64,000 nucleotides of DNA from Saccharum officinarum (Eukaryota > Streptophyta > Magnoliopsida > Poales > Poaceae). The stretch spans positions 64,123,737-64,187,736 of the forward strand of contig CM036170.1 of NCBI GenBank assembly GCA_020631735.1, given 5' to 3'. This document shows positions 1 to 10,485 of this stretch, one piece after another. Within the stretch, counting starts at the first letter, position 1, and the number at the start of each line of letters is the position of its first letter. A model generated the notes under the pieces. The model saw nothing but the letters and a program-made list of their open reading frames with translations. It ran no database searches and was not told the DNA's origin. The translations under genes and the position numbers were made by a program.

Positions 1-72
1 ACACACGTTAGTCATGGTAATAATGCGTTGTCATCAATTGCCGAAACCAACATCGGGGCCTAGATGCTTTCA
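1..72 (-). repeat. 3' LTR of the copia element, partial
   Basis: Bases 1-72 match the start of the 5' LTR (the segment ending at 25946) with only a few differences. They end in ...TAGATGCTTTCA, which on the minus strand is the LTR start TGAAAGCATCTA. The rest of this LTR lies left of the window. Confidence 0.9.
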
Positions 73-88
73 ATCTCCCCCTTTTTGG
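73..88 (-). other. Polypurine tract of the copia element
   Basis: Read on the minus strand this is CCAAAAAGGGGGAGAT, directly abutting the 3' LTR start. It is where plus-strand DNA synthesis is primed in LTR retrotransposons. Confidence 0.85.
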
Positions 89-595
89 TGATTGATGACA
101 ACACTTAGATTCAGAAGATATAAGTTGAGGTTTTCGATCATGCTTGGTTCACATAAGCACAAAGCTGTAAGCACAAGGGGTTAGGAATTGCTTATGTGTT
201 CCAAGCCAACTGAGTGTACTCATAAGATAAAACAAGAAGAGTTAGTACACATAAAGCATAACTCATATGAAATCAGAGTAAGGCACGGAAGCACAACCTT
301 ATGAGCTAAACACAATTAAGTGACATGATATGATATAACATAAAGGTCTCACAAGCACACTTGTCACAAAATGCAGGGCGAGAAAATAAACATGATGCAT
401 GAATGTAGCACACAAGAAAAACGAAAACCCTCTATCAACACTCCCCCTGAATCTACGCTCTCTCCCCCTTTGGCATCAAACGCCAAAAAGAAAACTAAGG
501 ATCTGACGGGGGAACAGAAACTGTCGTGTCGGGTGCCGAGGAGCATGGAGTGATCACGAACTGCGAAGTATCCTCCTCAGACTCTGAACTATCAG
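89..595 (-). other. Non-coding 3' region of the copia element
   Basis: AT-rich sequence between the additional ORF and the PPT, with no coding potential that I can support. A second purine run (GGGGGAG followed by TGTTG on the minus strand) lies near 438-460 and resembles a PPT. It may be an internal PPT or chance. Confidence 0.5.
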
Positions 596-2885
596 GCTGA
601 CCCGCTAAAGATAGATGTGGCAGTGAAGCGGTCTAGGTCTGTAGAGCAGGTGCAGGAACTAAAGGTGTAGTAGCCACTATAGGAGCAGTCACTGTCGCCT
701 AAGCCTGAAAGACACCAAGAGTAGGAGGATCTATCGATGCAACTGACGATGGTAATGTCTCTGTAGTCCCGGCCCTAACATTGGAGGAAAAGTAGTCTCT
801 GAAGCTGATATCCCTGAAGTGGTCACAAAGGTGGTATACGAGGGTGTTGGCTGTCCAGTCAGCTCACTGTAGGTGGCACTCAAGTCAGTGAAAGGAGTGC
901 CTGAGAGGAGGTGAGGTCTTGGCTGAGCTGGTGGAGTGAACCCCGTCTGTATAGGAGTGTAGCTCGAGGACTAAAACATCTAAGGCACCTGCTGCTGGGG
1001 TGAGGTAAACTGAAAGCTCGGTTGGCCCTGACTCTGAGGTCCACTGACTATAGTGCTAGAGTCAGGATAGACGGTGGTGGAGGTACCCCAATAGTGACAA
1101 GGTGTCGCAGGAGCTCTAGGTACTGCTGCTAGGTGGCTGCCTGCTGCCTCTGCATCTCAAACTGCTGGCTCTAAAACTCCAGCTGCTGCCTCTGAAACTC
1201 GTCCTGACGAGCCTGAATCTGAGCAAATGCTGCAGCTGTGTCCTGAGCCTGTCTCTGCATCTGAACCTCCTGTCTCTCCTGGGCCTAGGTCAGCCTCTCA
1301 AGAATAGCCACCATAGCTAGGTCTGAGCGGGAGGCTGAGCCTGAACCACTAGCCTCATGGTCGTGAGGCCGAGGAGAGCGGTACCAGGGGATGGGCTGAT
1401 AGTCCTCATCCGTGCTGTCAGTAGCAATGTCCTCGACATGATCAGCTGACTAAGCATCAAGATCTGCTAGCTCGGCCTCAGCAAGACCCTCAATGGTCTC
1501 GTCCTGCTCAGCAGCTGTCTCTGGTACCTCTGGCCTCTGACGCTGTCCTGGGCCAGGTGCCTGCTCTCTAGTAACTGATGCCCACAGCTGTCGAATATCA
1601 TACTCTGGAAAAGCTGTAGTGATATCAGATATCTCTGCTCTAATCTCCGCAGGCAGTTCACACGTAGATCTGATAATAAAGCATATCCAATGTGCATAAG
1701 GAAGCTGCCGGTGCCCCTTGAATCCCTCTGCTAAGGTATCCTCCATCTCACATAGCATCAGATCCCAAAGATCGAACGGTGTCTGTGAGATGAGGTGATG
1801 CACTACCCATAACTGCATACGGGTCAGTCCCTCTTTGTATCCTAGCCTCGGAAGTAGTGTCCTCCTCACAATAGCATCAAGGACTCTAGCTAAGGGTGTC
1901 AGGCTGGCAGGTGTACGTCGAGACCCCTCGCCAAAAGGCTCACGGAAGCAGGGTCTGATCATGTCTGTAGGGGGCACTGTCCCGCCATGAGGGCATCTCG
2001 GAGGTGCGGTCTGGCCAAAGCACAACTGGTGTATCTTCGTCTCTGAAGCTGGGAGTCTGAGAATCTCCCATACCCTGGTGCTGTTGAGTCTGCGGTCACG
2101 ACCTCTGAATGCAAAGTGAATAAACTCATGTGTTGGGTCAATCCATAGTGAAGAATAGAACTCTCTGACCCAAGTGCCACAGTAGGCTCTAGTCCATCCA
2201 AGAAGATCTAACAATCCAGGTAGAAAGGACAAGTTCGGACGGAGCTGCTCACCAACCACCTCAACTAAGGCCTCCAGTCGACAGACTCTCTGAGATCTGA
2301 AAGCAATCCCACTGTCAACATAGGCTATGTAAAAGTCCTCATGTAGAGGTGTGTAGAAACCCTCTGAAGCTCGGGGATCCCGCTGAGGTGGGAACCACCG
2401 AGTGACCTCAACGAACCTGAGGGCCTGCACCTATCTAGCTGTAGCTCCCCTGAGGTCAAAGTGCTCAATTGGAGGGTGACCTTGAGCCCTGGGAGGTGGA
2501 CGTCCTCATGACGCTGGCCCTCTAGCCTGGGAGTCACCTGAGCTCGCGTACGTCCTGAGCGACGACGCTGTGGAGAGTGAACTGTCTGCTCCTCTATCTC
2601 CTCTGGGTCCTCTGTGGGTTGCTCTGCAGGTGCATCCACTGTCTCTTCTGTGGCCTCAGTACCGAGCTGTCGACCTTCAAGGTGAAAGCGACGCTCGCCA
2701 ATATGAATCCCACTACTCCTGCCACCTCTCTCTGCTGCCTCTGCTGCATCTGCAACTGCCTGAGCCACCTCTGCCTCTGTGAGTGTCCTCTTTCACTTCT
2801 TGGCGGCTATCTTCACTCGCTTGCCGTGAGCCACCTCTGTCCTCCTGGGAGGACTCTCGTCCCCGTCACTAGGTGCCACCTGCAT
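596..2885 (-). pseudogene. Additional ORF after pol (env-like position) of the copia element, degenerate
   Basis: The likely start is the ATG at 2885 (MQVAPSDGDESPPRR...), followed by a basic stretch (KRVKIAAKK), an acidic Glu-rich segment and an RRRSGR motif. One frame change then leads into the best-preserved part, 326 open codons at 1450-2430. That part is rich in Trp, Phe and Arg and contains short hydrophobic stretches, but I see no convincing transmembrane helix. After the TAG at 1450 the frame continues into a Gln-rich, coiled-coil-like region (about 1100-1340; AFAQIQARQDEFQRQQ) broken by further TAG codons. SIRE/Maximus elements carry an ORF here that is called env-like by position only. 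I do not recognise a function. At least four stops are TAG where a CAG is expected. Confidence 0.65.
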
Positions 2886-4606
2886 TCTTACAGCGAACCA
2901 TACTGACAAACTGTTGTGGCTGAGAAAAACTGGATGGTGACAGATGGTGAACTAACACTCATGAGGCTTGGCCTCAATCCATATCCGCATGCTTGGCCTC
3001 AGATTCACAGCTGATCACCTGATACACACACAGCACTGACAGGACACACTGAAACGATAGAATAGATAGATCTACTATAAGCAACATATATTATCTAATA
3101 GATGAGTAAGATCCTAATGAAAGCAAGCATATTAGATAAGATGTGAATAGACTGCGATAGCTACCTCGGATGAGCAAAGTTCTGATGAACGGAAGATGAT
3201 CTCGACGTGCTAGGGTTACTCGGAAACAACGATCAAAGCCCTAGAGTACCGATGAGATCAAAGATTGTATTAGTAATTCACTGAAAAATCATTGGCAAAC
3301 CCTAATCCAAGACAAGGAAGTCACCTTGCGGAGACGGCGATGTTCGCGGAGACGGAAACTCACGAAAAAACTTGGCTAGGGTTAGGTCTCTGGTGCGCGG
3401 GGCTACTCGGCTACGGCGGCTCGGCTGCGGAGGCGCGCGCGCGGCAGAGAGCACGGGCACACGGCGGCGGCGCTCGGGACAGCGGGCATGGACACGCGGC
3501 GGCGGCGGCGTGGGCAGCGAGCATGGGCGTGGTGGCGTGTGCGGTGCGGTGGGCGGCTACGGTGGCGCGCGTGGCTGCGGAGGTGCTGGATGCGGCAGTG
3601 CTCGGGCGCGGCGCAGAACGGCGAGAACGGGCGTGGATGCGGTGCTCGGCGAGGAGGCGGCGCTTGAGATGATGACAAGGTTGGCTAGGGTACGGTTGGC
3701 GGTGGATTGAGATGAAAGAAAATGAAACGAGATCCGAACGAACGGTTAAAAAGGGGGAAATCCGCTTTTCGCGTGATGACTGGACGCGGTGGTCGCACGA
3801 CCGGACGCGGTGGGGGCAGCGTCCGGTCACAGTCCAGTAAGCTCCTGGAACGACCGGACGTGTCTGATTAGGCATGATTGGACGCTGACAGAGTCTGGTC
3901 ATCGGTTGCCCAGAAAACTCAAACGCATGACTGGACGCGGTGGTGGTGGCCGGGACCAGACGCGGTGGTCAGCAACGACGCGTCCGGTGCAGCGTCCAGT
4001 CACAGATCTTAAAGAAGTTCTTCGAGATGACCGGACGCGCTGGTGGACGCCGGGACCGGACGCGGTGGTGAAGCAGCACCGTGTCCGATGCAGCGTCCGG
4101 TCCAGCGTCCGGTCGCTGTTTAACGCCTTTCTTCAATCCGATCTTCGATGCGACTTCTCCCAATCAAGTTCCAATTCAAAGAGACTCAAATAAACACCAA
4201 TTGGAACCTGATATGAGTAACCTCACTCAAACCCTCAAGTTTTTCAAAGTATTTTGCCTTAGGCTAGTATTATTTTTAAGAAAATACGCAATAAACACCC
4301 GAGGAGCAACGTATGGCCATGCAATAGAGTTTATGAACCCTTGGGAGCTTTAAATGCTCTCTCTATTCATGGACGAACATAGAGGTTACTCAAGGCTAAA
4401 CCAAAAAAAACGATAAAGCAACAACCATGCATATGCAATGCAAAGCGAGAAAGGAAGACTAGGTTGCTTGTCAAGTTTGACCCACGGTTAGGCTTCTTCA
4501 CTCCTCCAAAGGAGGGTTATCGTAAACGTGTTAGACAAGTTCTAGATGCATTGCGGGGAATTAAACATGACATATAATACAATGCAATGCAAGGGACAAC
4601 ACAAGC
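2886..4606 (-). other. Spacer between pol and the additional ORF, with a GC-rich block
   Basis: On the minus strand this region follows the pol stop (4607). It holds an AT-rich stretch (4140-4606), a cluster of CCGGACGCG-type motifs (3775-4117), a GC-rich block (about 3390-3670, GCG-rich and low complexity) and about 400 bp of unremarkable sequence before the additional ORF. Open frames on both strands of the GC block arise from composition and are not called as genes. Confidence 0.6.
3775..4117. repeat. Internal cluster of GACCGGACGCG-type motifs
   Basis: Around ten irregularly spaced variants of (GA)CCGGACGCG(GTGGT) and its complement (CGTCCGGTC) lie here. The same motif fills the copia LTR at 25110-25510 and the solo LTR at 36330-36860, where it lies just upstream of a TATA box. 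This copy is inside the element, upstream of the additional ORF on the minus strand. Confidence 0.7.
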
Positions 4607-6102
4607 TCATTTTTTAAAGTTACTAGAGTCAAGCACATTTAGTTCACTTCTCAACCTACAAAAGGTAGCCTCATCTAAAGGTTTAGTGAAGATATCCGCT
4701 AATTGATTTTCACTTCTTACACCTTCTAGTGATATATCATTTTTAGCAACATGATCTCTTAGAAAGTGGTGGCGGATATCAATGTGCTTGGTGCGTGAGT
4801 GTTGTACCAGATTGTTGGCAATTTTAATGGCACTTTCATTGTCACATAAAAGCGGCACCTTTTCAAGAACAACTCCATAGTCTAGGAGGGTTTGTTTCAT
4901 GTATAAGATTTGTGCACAACAAGCCCCCGTGGCAATGTATTCCGCCTCGGCGGTGGACAAAGCCACACTATTTTGCTTCTTAGATGACCATGATACTAAG
5001 GACCTCCCAAGCAAATGGCATCCTCCGGATGTGCTTTTTCTATCAATTTTACAACCGGCATAATCCGAATCGGAATAGCCAACTAGTTGGAATCTAGCTC
5101 CTTTGGGGCACCAAAGACCGATGCTTGGGGTGTACTTAAGATATCTTAAAATTCTTTTTACGGCACTTGGGTGAGGTTCTTTAGGGCACGCTTGAAAGCG
5201 AGCACACATGCACACACTAAACATGATATCGGGCCTAGATGCGGTAAGGTACAACAAGCTACCAATCATAGAACGGTAGAGAGTTTGATAATTGGTTTAC
5301 CTCCCTCATCTAGGTCAAGATGTCCATTAGATGGCATTGGGGTCTTGATTGGCTTACACTCTTCCATCTTAAATCTTTTGAGAAGATCCTTGGTATACTT
5401 TTCTTGAGAGATAAAAATCCCTTCTCTCATTTGCTTGACTTGAAAGCCAAGGAAGAATGTTAGCTCACCAATCATTGACATCTCAAACTCCTTTGACATC
5501 AATTCACCAAATTCTTTGCAATAATCTTCATTTGTTGACCCGAAGATGATATCATCAACATAGACTTGACAAATGAAGATCTCTCCATTAAACTTCTTGG
5601 TGAATAGTGTGGTATCAACCTTCCTAATAGTGAAGCCCTTCTCAATGAGGAAGTCCCGGAGGCGCTCATACCACGCTCTAGGGGCTTGCTTTAGCCCATA
5701 TAGCGCCTTGGACAACCTATAAACATGATTAGGATATCTAGGGTCTTCAAACCCGGGAGGTTGTTCAACATAGACTAGTTCATTTATGAAGCCATTTAAA
5801 AATGCACTTTTCACATCCATTTGATATAGTTTCATTTCATGATGCGATGCATATGCAAGAAGGATATGAATGGCTTCAAGTCTTGCAACGGGTGCAAAGG
5901 TCTCTCCAAAATCAAGACCTTCAACTTGAGAGAACCCCTTTGCAACTAGTCTTGCCTTGTTCCTCACTACTATGCCTTGATCACCTTGCTTGTTGCGGAA
6001 CACCCACTTGGTTCTAATGACTCTTGCACCTTTTCGATGCTCTTCAAGTGTCCAAACTTGATTGCGGGCGAAGTTATTCAATTCTTCATGCAAAGCATTC
6101 AC
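4607..6102 (-). pseudogene. Copia pol: reverse transcriptase and RNase H
   Basis: RT spans about 5266-6102 and includes the catalytic YVDDIIFG motif and the copia hallmark [17 protein letters not shown]. RNase H spans 4607-5269 with KIDRKSTSGGCHLLG, SWSSKKQ and ALSTAEAEYIA. The stop is at 4607. One small indel near 5275 shifts the frame between the two domains, so RT ends 11 residues into foreign frame and RNase H restarts at [14 protein letters not shown]. The 6103-6250 stretch joining RT to integrase also carries stops. Copia RT copies the element RNA in cytoplasmic particles; this copy cannot give an intact polyprotein. Confidence 0.92.
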
Positions 6103-6250
6103 CCAATCCGGATCTTGAAGAGCTTATTCTACATTCTTAGGTTCAAGACAAGAGACAAAAGAGTGATGTTCAACAAAAGAAGTAAGCTTTTGAGATCGAG
6201 TCATTACACCCTTTTGTAGGACTCCCTATGATGAGATCTTGTGGATGTGC

Positions 6251-7376
6251 TTAAAGTAGAGGTGAGTTTCTTCTATCAACCACTTGAGGGGAGGGATGGG
6301 GAGCATCAACATCTTGAGCTTGTGCCTTGGCTTGTAGATGAGAGACATGAGTATCTTCATTTTCAACTCTCTCATTCTTGTCATCATCTTGAGGCACATG
6401 TGATGAGGATGGTGGATTAACAATTTGTACATCATCTTCATCATCTTTAGGCTTGATGTCTCCCACCGGCATATTCTTCATTGCCTTCCTCAATGGTTCA
6501 TCACCTACATCATCATAATTCTCAATTGCTCCTTGGGAGCCGTTAGATTTATCAAATTCCACATCATATGTTTCTTCAACCAAATCGGTGGCATGGTTAA
6601 ATACTCTATATGATTTAGACTTTGATGAGTAACCAATAAGAAAACCAATATCACAACGTCTTTGAAACTTCCCTAGGTGTTGACGCTTCTTGTAGATGTA
6701 GCATTTGCAACCAAACACCCGGAAGAATGAGACGTCCGACTTCTTCCCATTTAGCAACTCATAAGGGGTCTTGCCAAGGAACTTTTATTGGAAGAGGCGA
6801 TTTGAAGCATAGCATGCGGTGTTGATTGCCTCGGCCCACAATTTCTCCGGTATGTTGTACTCATCTAGCATTGTTCTTGCAAGGGTGATCAAGGTCCGGT
6901 TCTTTCTCTCAACTACACCATTTTGTTGAGGAGTGTAGGTTGATAAAACTTCATGCTTGATTCCAATTTCATCACAATAAGCTTCAATGTTTGTGTTGTC
7001 AAACTCTTTGCCATTGTCACTTCTAATCTTCTTTATCTTGACTTCAAATTCATTTTGAGCTCTCTTTGCAAACTTCTTGAAGCAATTTGCCACTTCGGAT
7101 TTGTCATGAAGGAAGAAAGTCCAAGTATATCTTGAGAAGTCATCCACAATCACAAGACAATAGAGATTTCCATCCAAGCTCTTGTAAGTTGTAGGACCAA
7201 ACAAATCCATGTGTAGAAGTTCTAGTACTCTTGATGTTGACATGTAAGCTTTGGTTGGATGAGTATTTGCAACTTGTTTGCCGGCTTGACATGCACTACA
7301 AGGTTTGTCCTTCTCAAACTTTACATCCTTCAAACCTCTCACTAATTCTTTCTTCAATAGCTTGTTGAGAGTGTTC
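6251..7376 (-). pseudogene. Copia pol: integrase core and C-terminal part, cut by gypsy-1
   Basis: The zinc-binding end (CSACQAGK) and the DDE core are readable: first Asp in LLHMDLFGP, second Asp in IRSDNGKEF, Glu in NGVVERKNRT. The downstream part (6251-6757) has GCKCYIYKK and an Asp/Glu-rich linker. A TAA stop at 6785 interrupts the two open parts. The N-terminal continuation (WHRRLAHVG) is at 21510-21960, because gypsy-1 inserted in the coding sequence at 7377-7381 (ATTCC). Confidence 0.92.
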
Positions 7377-7381
7377 ATTCC
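7377..7381. repeat. Target-site duplication ATTCC, left copy, of gypsy-1
   Basis: ATTCC lies directly before the LTR start at 7382 and is repeated at 21505-21509, directly after the right LTR end. The copia integrase frame continues logically across the two copies. Confidence 0.95.
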
Positions 7382-8269
7382 TATAACACCTCAGGTGTTT
7401 AGCTCCATAATTGCATTGCATTTGCATAAGCATAAGCATGCATTATTTCATGTCATTTCATGTGGTTGTTTTTAGAATTTTGTTTGGCTCACATCTGTGA
7501 CACTAGGTAGTTGTTGTAACAAAAGGGGAGAGTAGCTAATTATATCTCACAACACCTTAGTTATACTTAGGGTCACTAATGGAGCAAGGTTCATGTTGAC
7601 CAAAATCACCAAAATGCCCTCCAAGGTGTAGTTGACCACCATTTAGCCCTAGGATGCTCTAGTTTGACCAATTAAAAAGTCTAGCTTAGAGACCTTGCAT
7701 GGAGGAGAACCCTTAAGCAAAGTTGTAGGGAATTTTATGGGGAACAAAAGTCTCAATATGGCCATCTCATGAAACTGGCCAGAACATGCTCAAAAATGGC
7801 CCACAAGTCAGCTAGAGGGGCTGTCTCAACACTTTGAATTTTTCTGTCATAGAAGTGTCCCTCCAGTTTTACAGTGACCTACTTTGGAAGCTTGTAGTTT
7901 GCAAACCAGACCAAACCAGCTCCAACTCATGTTGACACTTTTGTAGTACTCACTTAGCTCTACAACATTATCAACATCACCATCACCTAGTTCTAAATGG
8001 TTTAGGAGATATGGTGTCTAGAAAATCGGGTTTCAGTCGGCTTAATGACTGAAACTACATTTCAGTTTCGAAGTGCACCACTTTGGAGCTCTGTAGTTTC
8101 TAATCTAGGCCGAACCAGCCCAGACTCCAATTGACAAACTTGTCGCCCTCACATAGCTCTACAAATTTGATTTTAATACCTACCACCAACTCGAGCCAGA
8201 TTAGGAGTTATAGAAGCCCAAACTTCGACTGTCAGTCGAACCCGGGGTTACCGATTCAGTCAAGTTCAG

Positions 8270-9090
8270 GCTTTGGCTATGACTGTCGTGGCCGACCGGC
8301 CGTAGGCCGTCGTCAACGCATGGCCACGCGGTGGCAGCCGTACGCCGGCCTTGGCCCCACCCGTCGGGTCACGGCGTCTTCAAGGGGTGCCACGGAGCCA
8401 CCACACACCCTCACTCACGCCCCTGCCCTCTCTCTCGCCCTCTCCGAGCCAGAGCAGAGTACCGAGGCGCCATTGCCGCCGCGGGCTTCCTTGCGCTCGT
8501 GCACCGTCATCGTCGTGCCATGCCCCAATTCCTTCTAGCAGCAGCACCACAACGTCTTCCCCTACCATCTCCACTACTGCCATGGGTCGTTGGAGCGAAG
8601 GTAAGGCCGCATTGGCCGATTTCGCCACCGCGCCATGTGCGGGACCTCGCCGGAGTCGAGGCCGCCGTGGTCAGAGTAGCTAGGACCCTCCCCAACCTCC
8701 CTTTCTCCCTCCATTAGAGCCCTGGTTCCCTAGGGAAGCTCGTACCGAGCTTAGGCGGGGCGTTGGGACCTCGCCATCGCCGGCGCACCCTCACCGGAAC
8801 ACCGTGTTCGCCTTCTTCGTCGGCAGGTGCGCTCCGGTGCGGCAGTGTTAGGGAAAAAGGCACGCCTCGGTGCGGTTTGGGGTGGTGAGCATGACGGTGT
8901 GCTCAGCTTCGCCGGAGGCGCAGTCGTCGGCGAGCTAGAGCTCGCCGGAGTCGCGGCCGTCTTCCCCCCTCTGCTCTTCTCTCTCTGGCCTGCGGGCCCA
9001 CGCTGTCAGCGCCACGCACGCGCGGGCGGGAGTCCGGGACGGGCCGCGCGCGTCGTGGGCCGCGTCTGTTCCCGGGCCAGCCCAGTATCA
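8270..9090 (+). other. GC-rich island inside the gypsy-1 5' LTR
   Basis: A sharp rise in GC and CpG within an otherwise AT-rich LTR. Open frames on both strands overlap one another and differ between LTRs, so I do not call a protein. Islands at comparable places occur in the other chromovirus LTRs here (30463-31067, 32900-33730, 40670-41170). They may be the LTR promoter or leader region. Confidence 0.5.
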
Positions 9091-10254
9091 AATGAGATCT
9101 TTTTCATTTTTATTTATTTTGCCACAAAATTTTGATGATGTTTGGGAAAATGTATATCTAGGGTTTTACTTGTTCAAAAATTGTGAAGTAAATTTTGTTA
9201 GACCTTGCATGATGTGTAGTATTTTAGAAAAATATAAATTGGATATGTGATGTTTAGTTTCTGGGAGATTTAAATAGGTCTTTGAAATGTGTTTTAAAAT
9301 GAAGGCAAATTTGTTAAATGCATAACTTGAGTTGTAGTATTCCAAAAATTATGAAATTTGGTGGGTAGGCTAATTTATACTTTCTCTAGCTTTGGTAAAA
9401 ATTTGGGCAGTAGTGCTTAAGTACTTTTCAAGTTATAATGCTATCTTGTTATTTTAGGAAATACTTAAATGCATTTTAGTAATTTTTCTACATGTGCAAT
9501 GTTCTTATAACTTTTTGGAGAATGTCTTGGTACCCTAAAGTATCCAAGAAAATTATGAAATCTGTTGTTTGATACTTTTTAATATGATTTGTTAATTATA
9601 CAAAAATCAGCCTTTTGGGCTTGTGAATTTTGTTTGGGGCGTTTCTGTAACTAATTGTAGTTCAAATTTTTACAGTGGTCTCTTTTTGGTTCATAGAGTC
9701 TCATGTAATTTTTGTAGGATTTTAGGAGCAGTTTACATATATGTTTAAAATCCCACTTAATTAATTAAGTAAATTAAGAAATGAGTACAAATAAATATTC
9801 TAGGTGGGCACACCTTACTTTCTGGTGTTTTGTGATCTATGTGAACTTGTGGTAACATTAGTTTGGCCTTAAGAGATGTTTGACACATAAATAAATATTC
9901 AATCTTTGCAATTCTAGGTTTTCTGGACATCTGGTAGTATTTCTAGGTTTGACCCTTAATAAAAGTATTTGCTAGAAAACTTGTGAATACCAAAGTGGTA
10001 TTAAACTGGTAAAACTAGCTTGTGTCAAAATTTGATGCTACTCTTGTAATTGTTAGGTGCTAGGGCCTTAACCGAAGAAGAACAAATATATCTTAGGTTG
10101 GGTAGATTAGGTAAGTACTTCTCCACCGGAGAAGAGATTTACACGTATTGATGAAGTGACTTGAATAGAGTACTTTCATTTCTGAAATGCATTTCATTCT
10201 GAGCATGTTGCACCCATTATGCATCCATGATATTTATTGTGCACTCATGCAATA

Positions 10255-10485
10255 GGTGTTCCAGAGGGGGTAACGCTCCTCGAATTCGATCAAGTGATTC
10301 CGGAGGAAGTCTAGGACCAGCCGGAGCAGCCAGAGGAACCAACCGGCGGCGAAGCTCCTGCCGAAGATCTACCCGAGTGTCCTGACCACCGGCCATCGAC
10401 CTTTCTAAAAGGCAAGCCTCGGTGCATGCTGAACCCATCATTTTATAAATCTATCTTGAGTACTTTTAATTGTTTAATGTATTAA
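10255..10485 (+). CDS. Conserved LTR-encoded peptide (EDLPEC peptide), 5' LTR copy
   Basis: The reading frame runs GVPEGVTLLEF...EDLPECPDHRPSTFLKGKP...NPSFYKS and ends with TAA at 10483. No ATG precedes it; the upstream bases CATGCAATAG look like a splice acceptor, so this may be an exon. A TAG at 10312 interrupts this copy, while the right LTR copy (19839-20069) is open. Gypsy-2 LTRs carry a diverged version in which most codon differences over the best-aligned 20 codons are silent. Function unknown. Confidence 0.5.

Noticed and set aside
3292..3902. Overlapping open frames of 90-163 codons on both strands
   Set aside because: All lie in a GCG-rich low-complexity block; frames are open on both strands through composition and show no domain.
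8131..9135. Several open frames in the gypsy-1 LTR GC island (up to 135 codons)
   Set aside because: They overlap in several frames and are not shared with the islands of the other LTRs.
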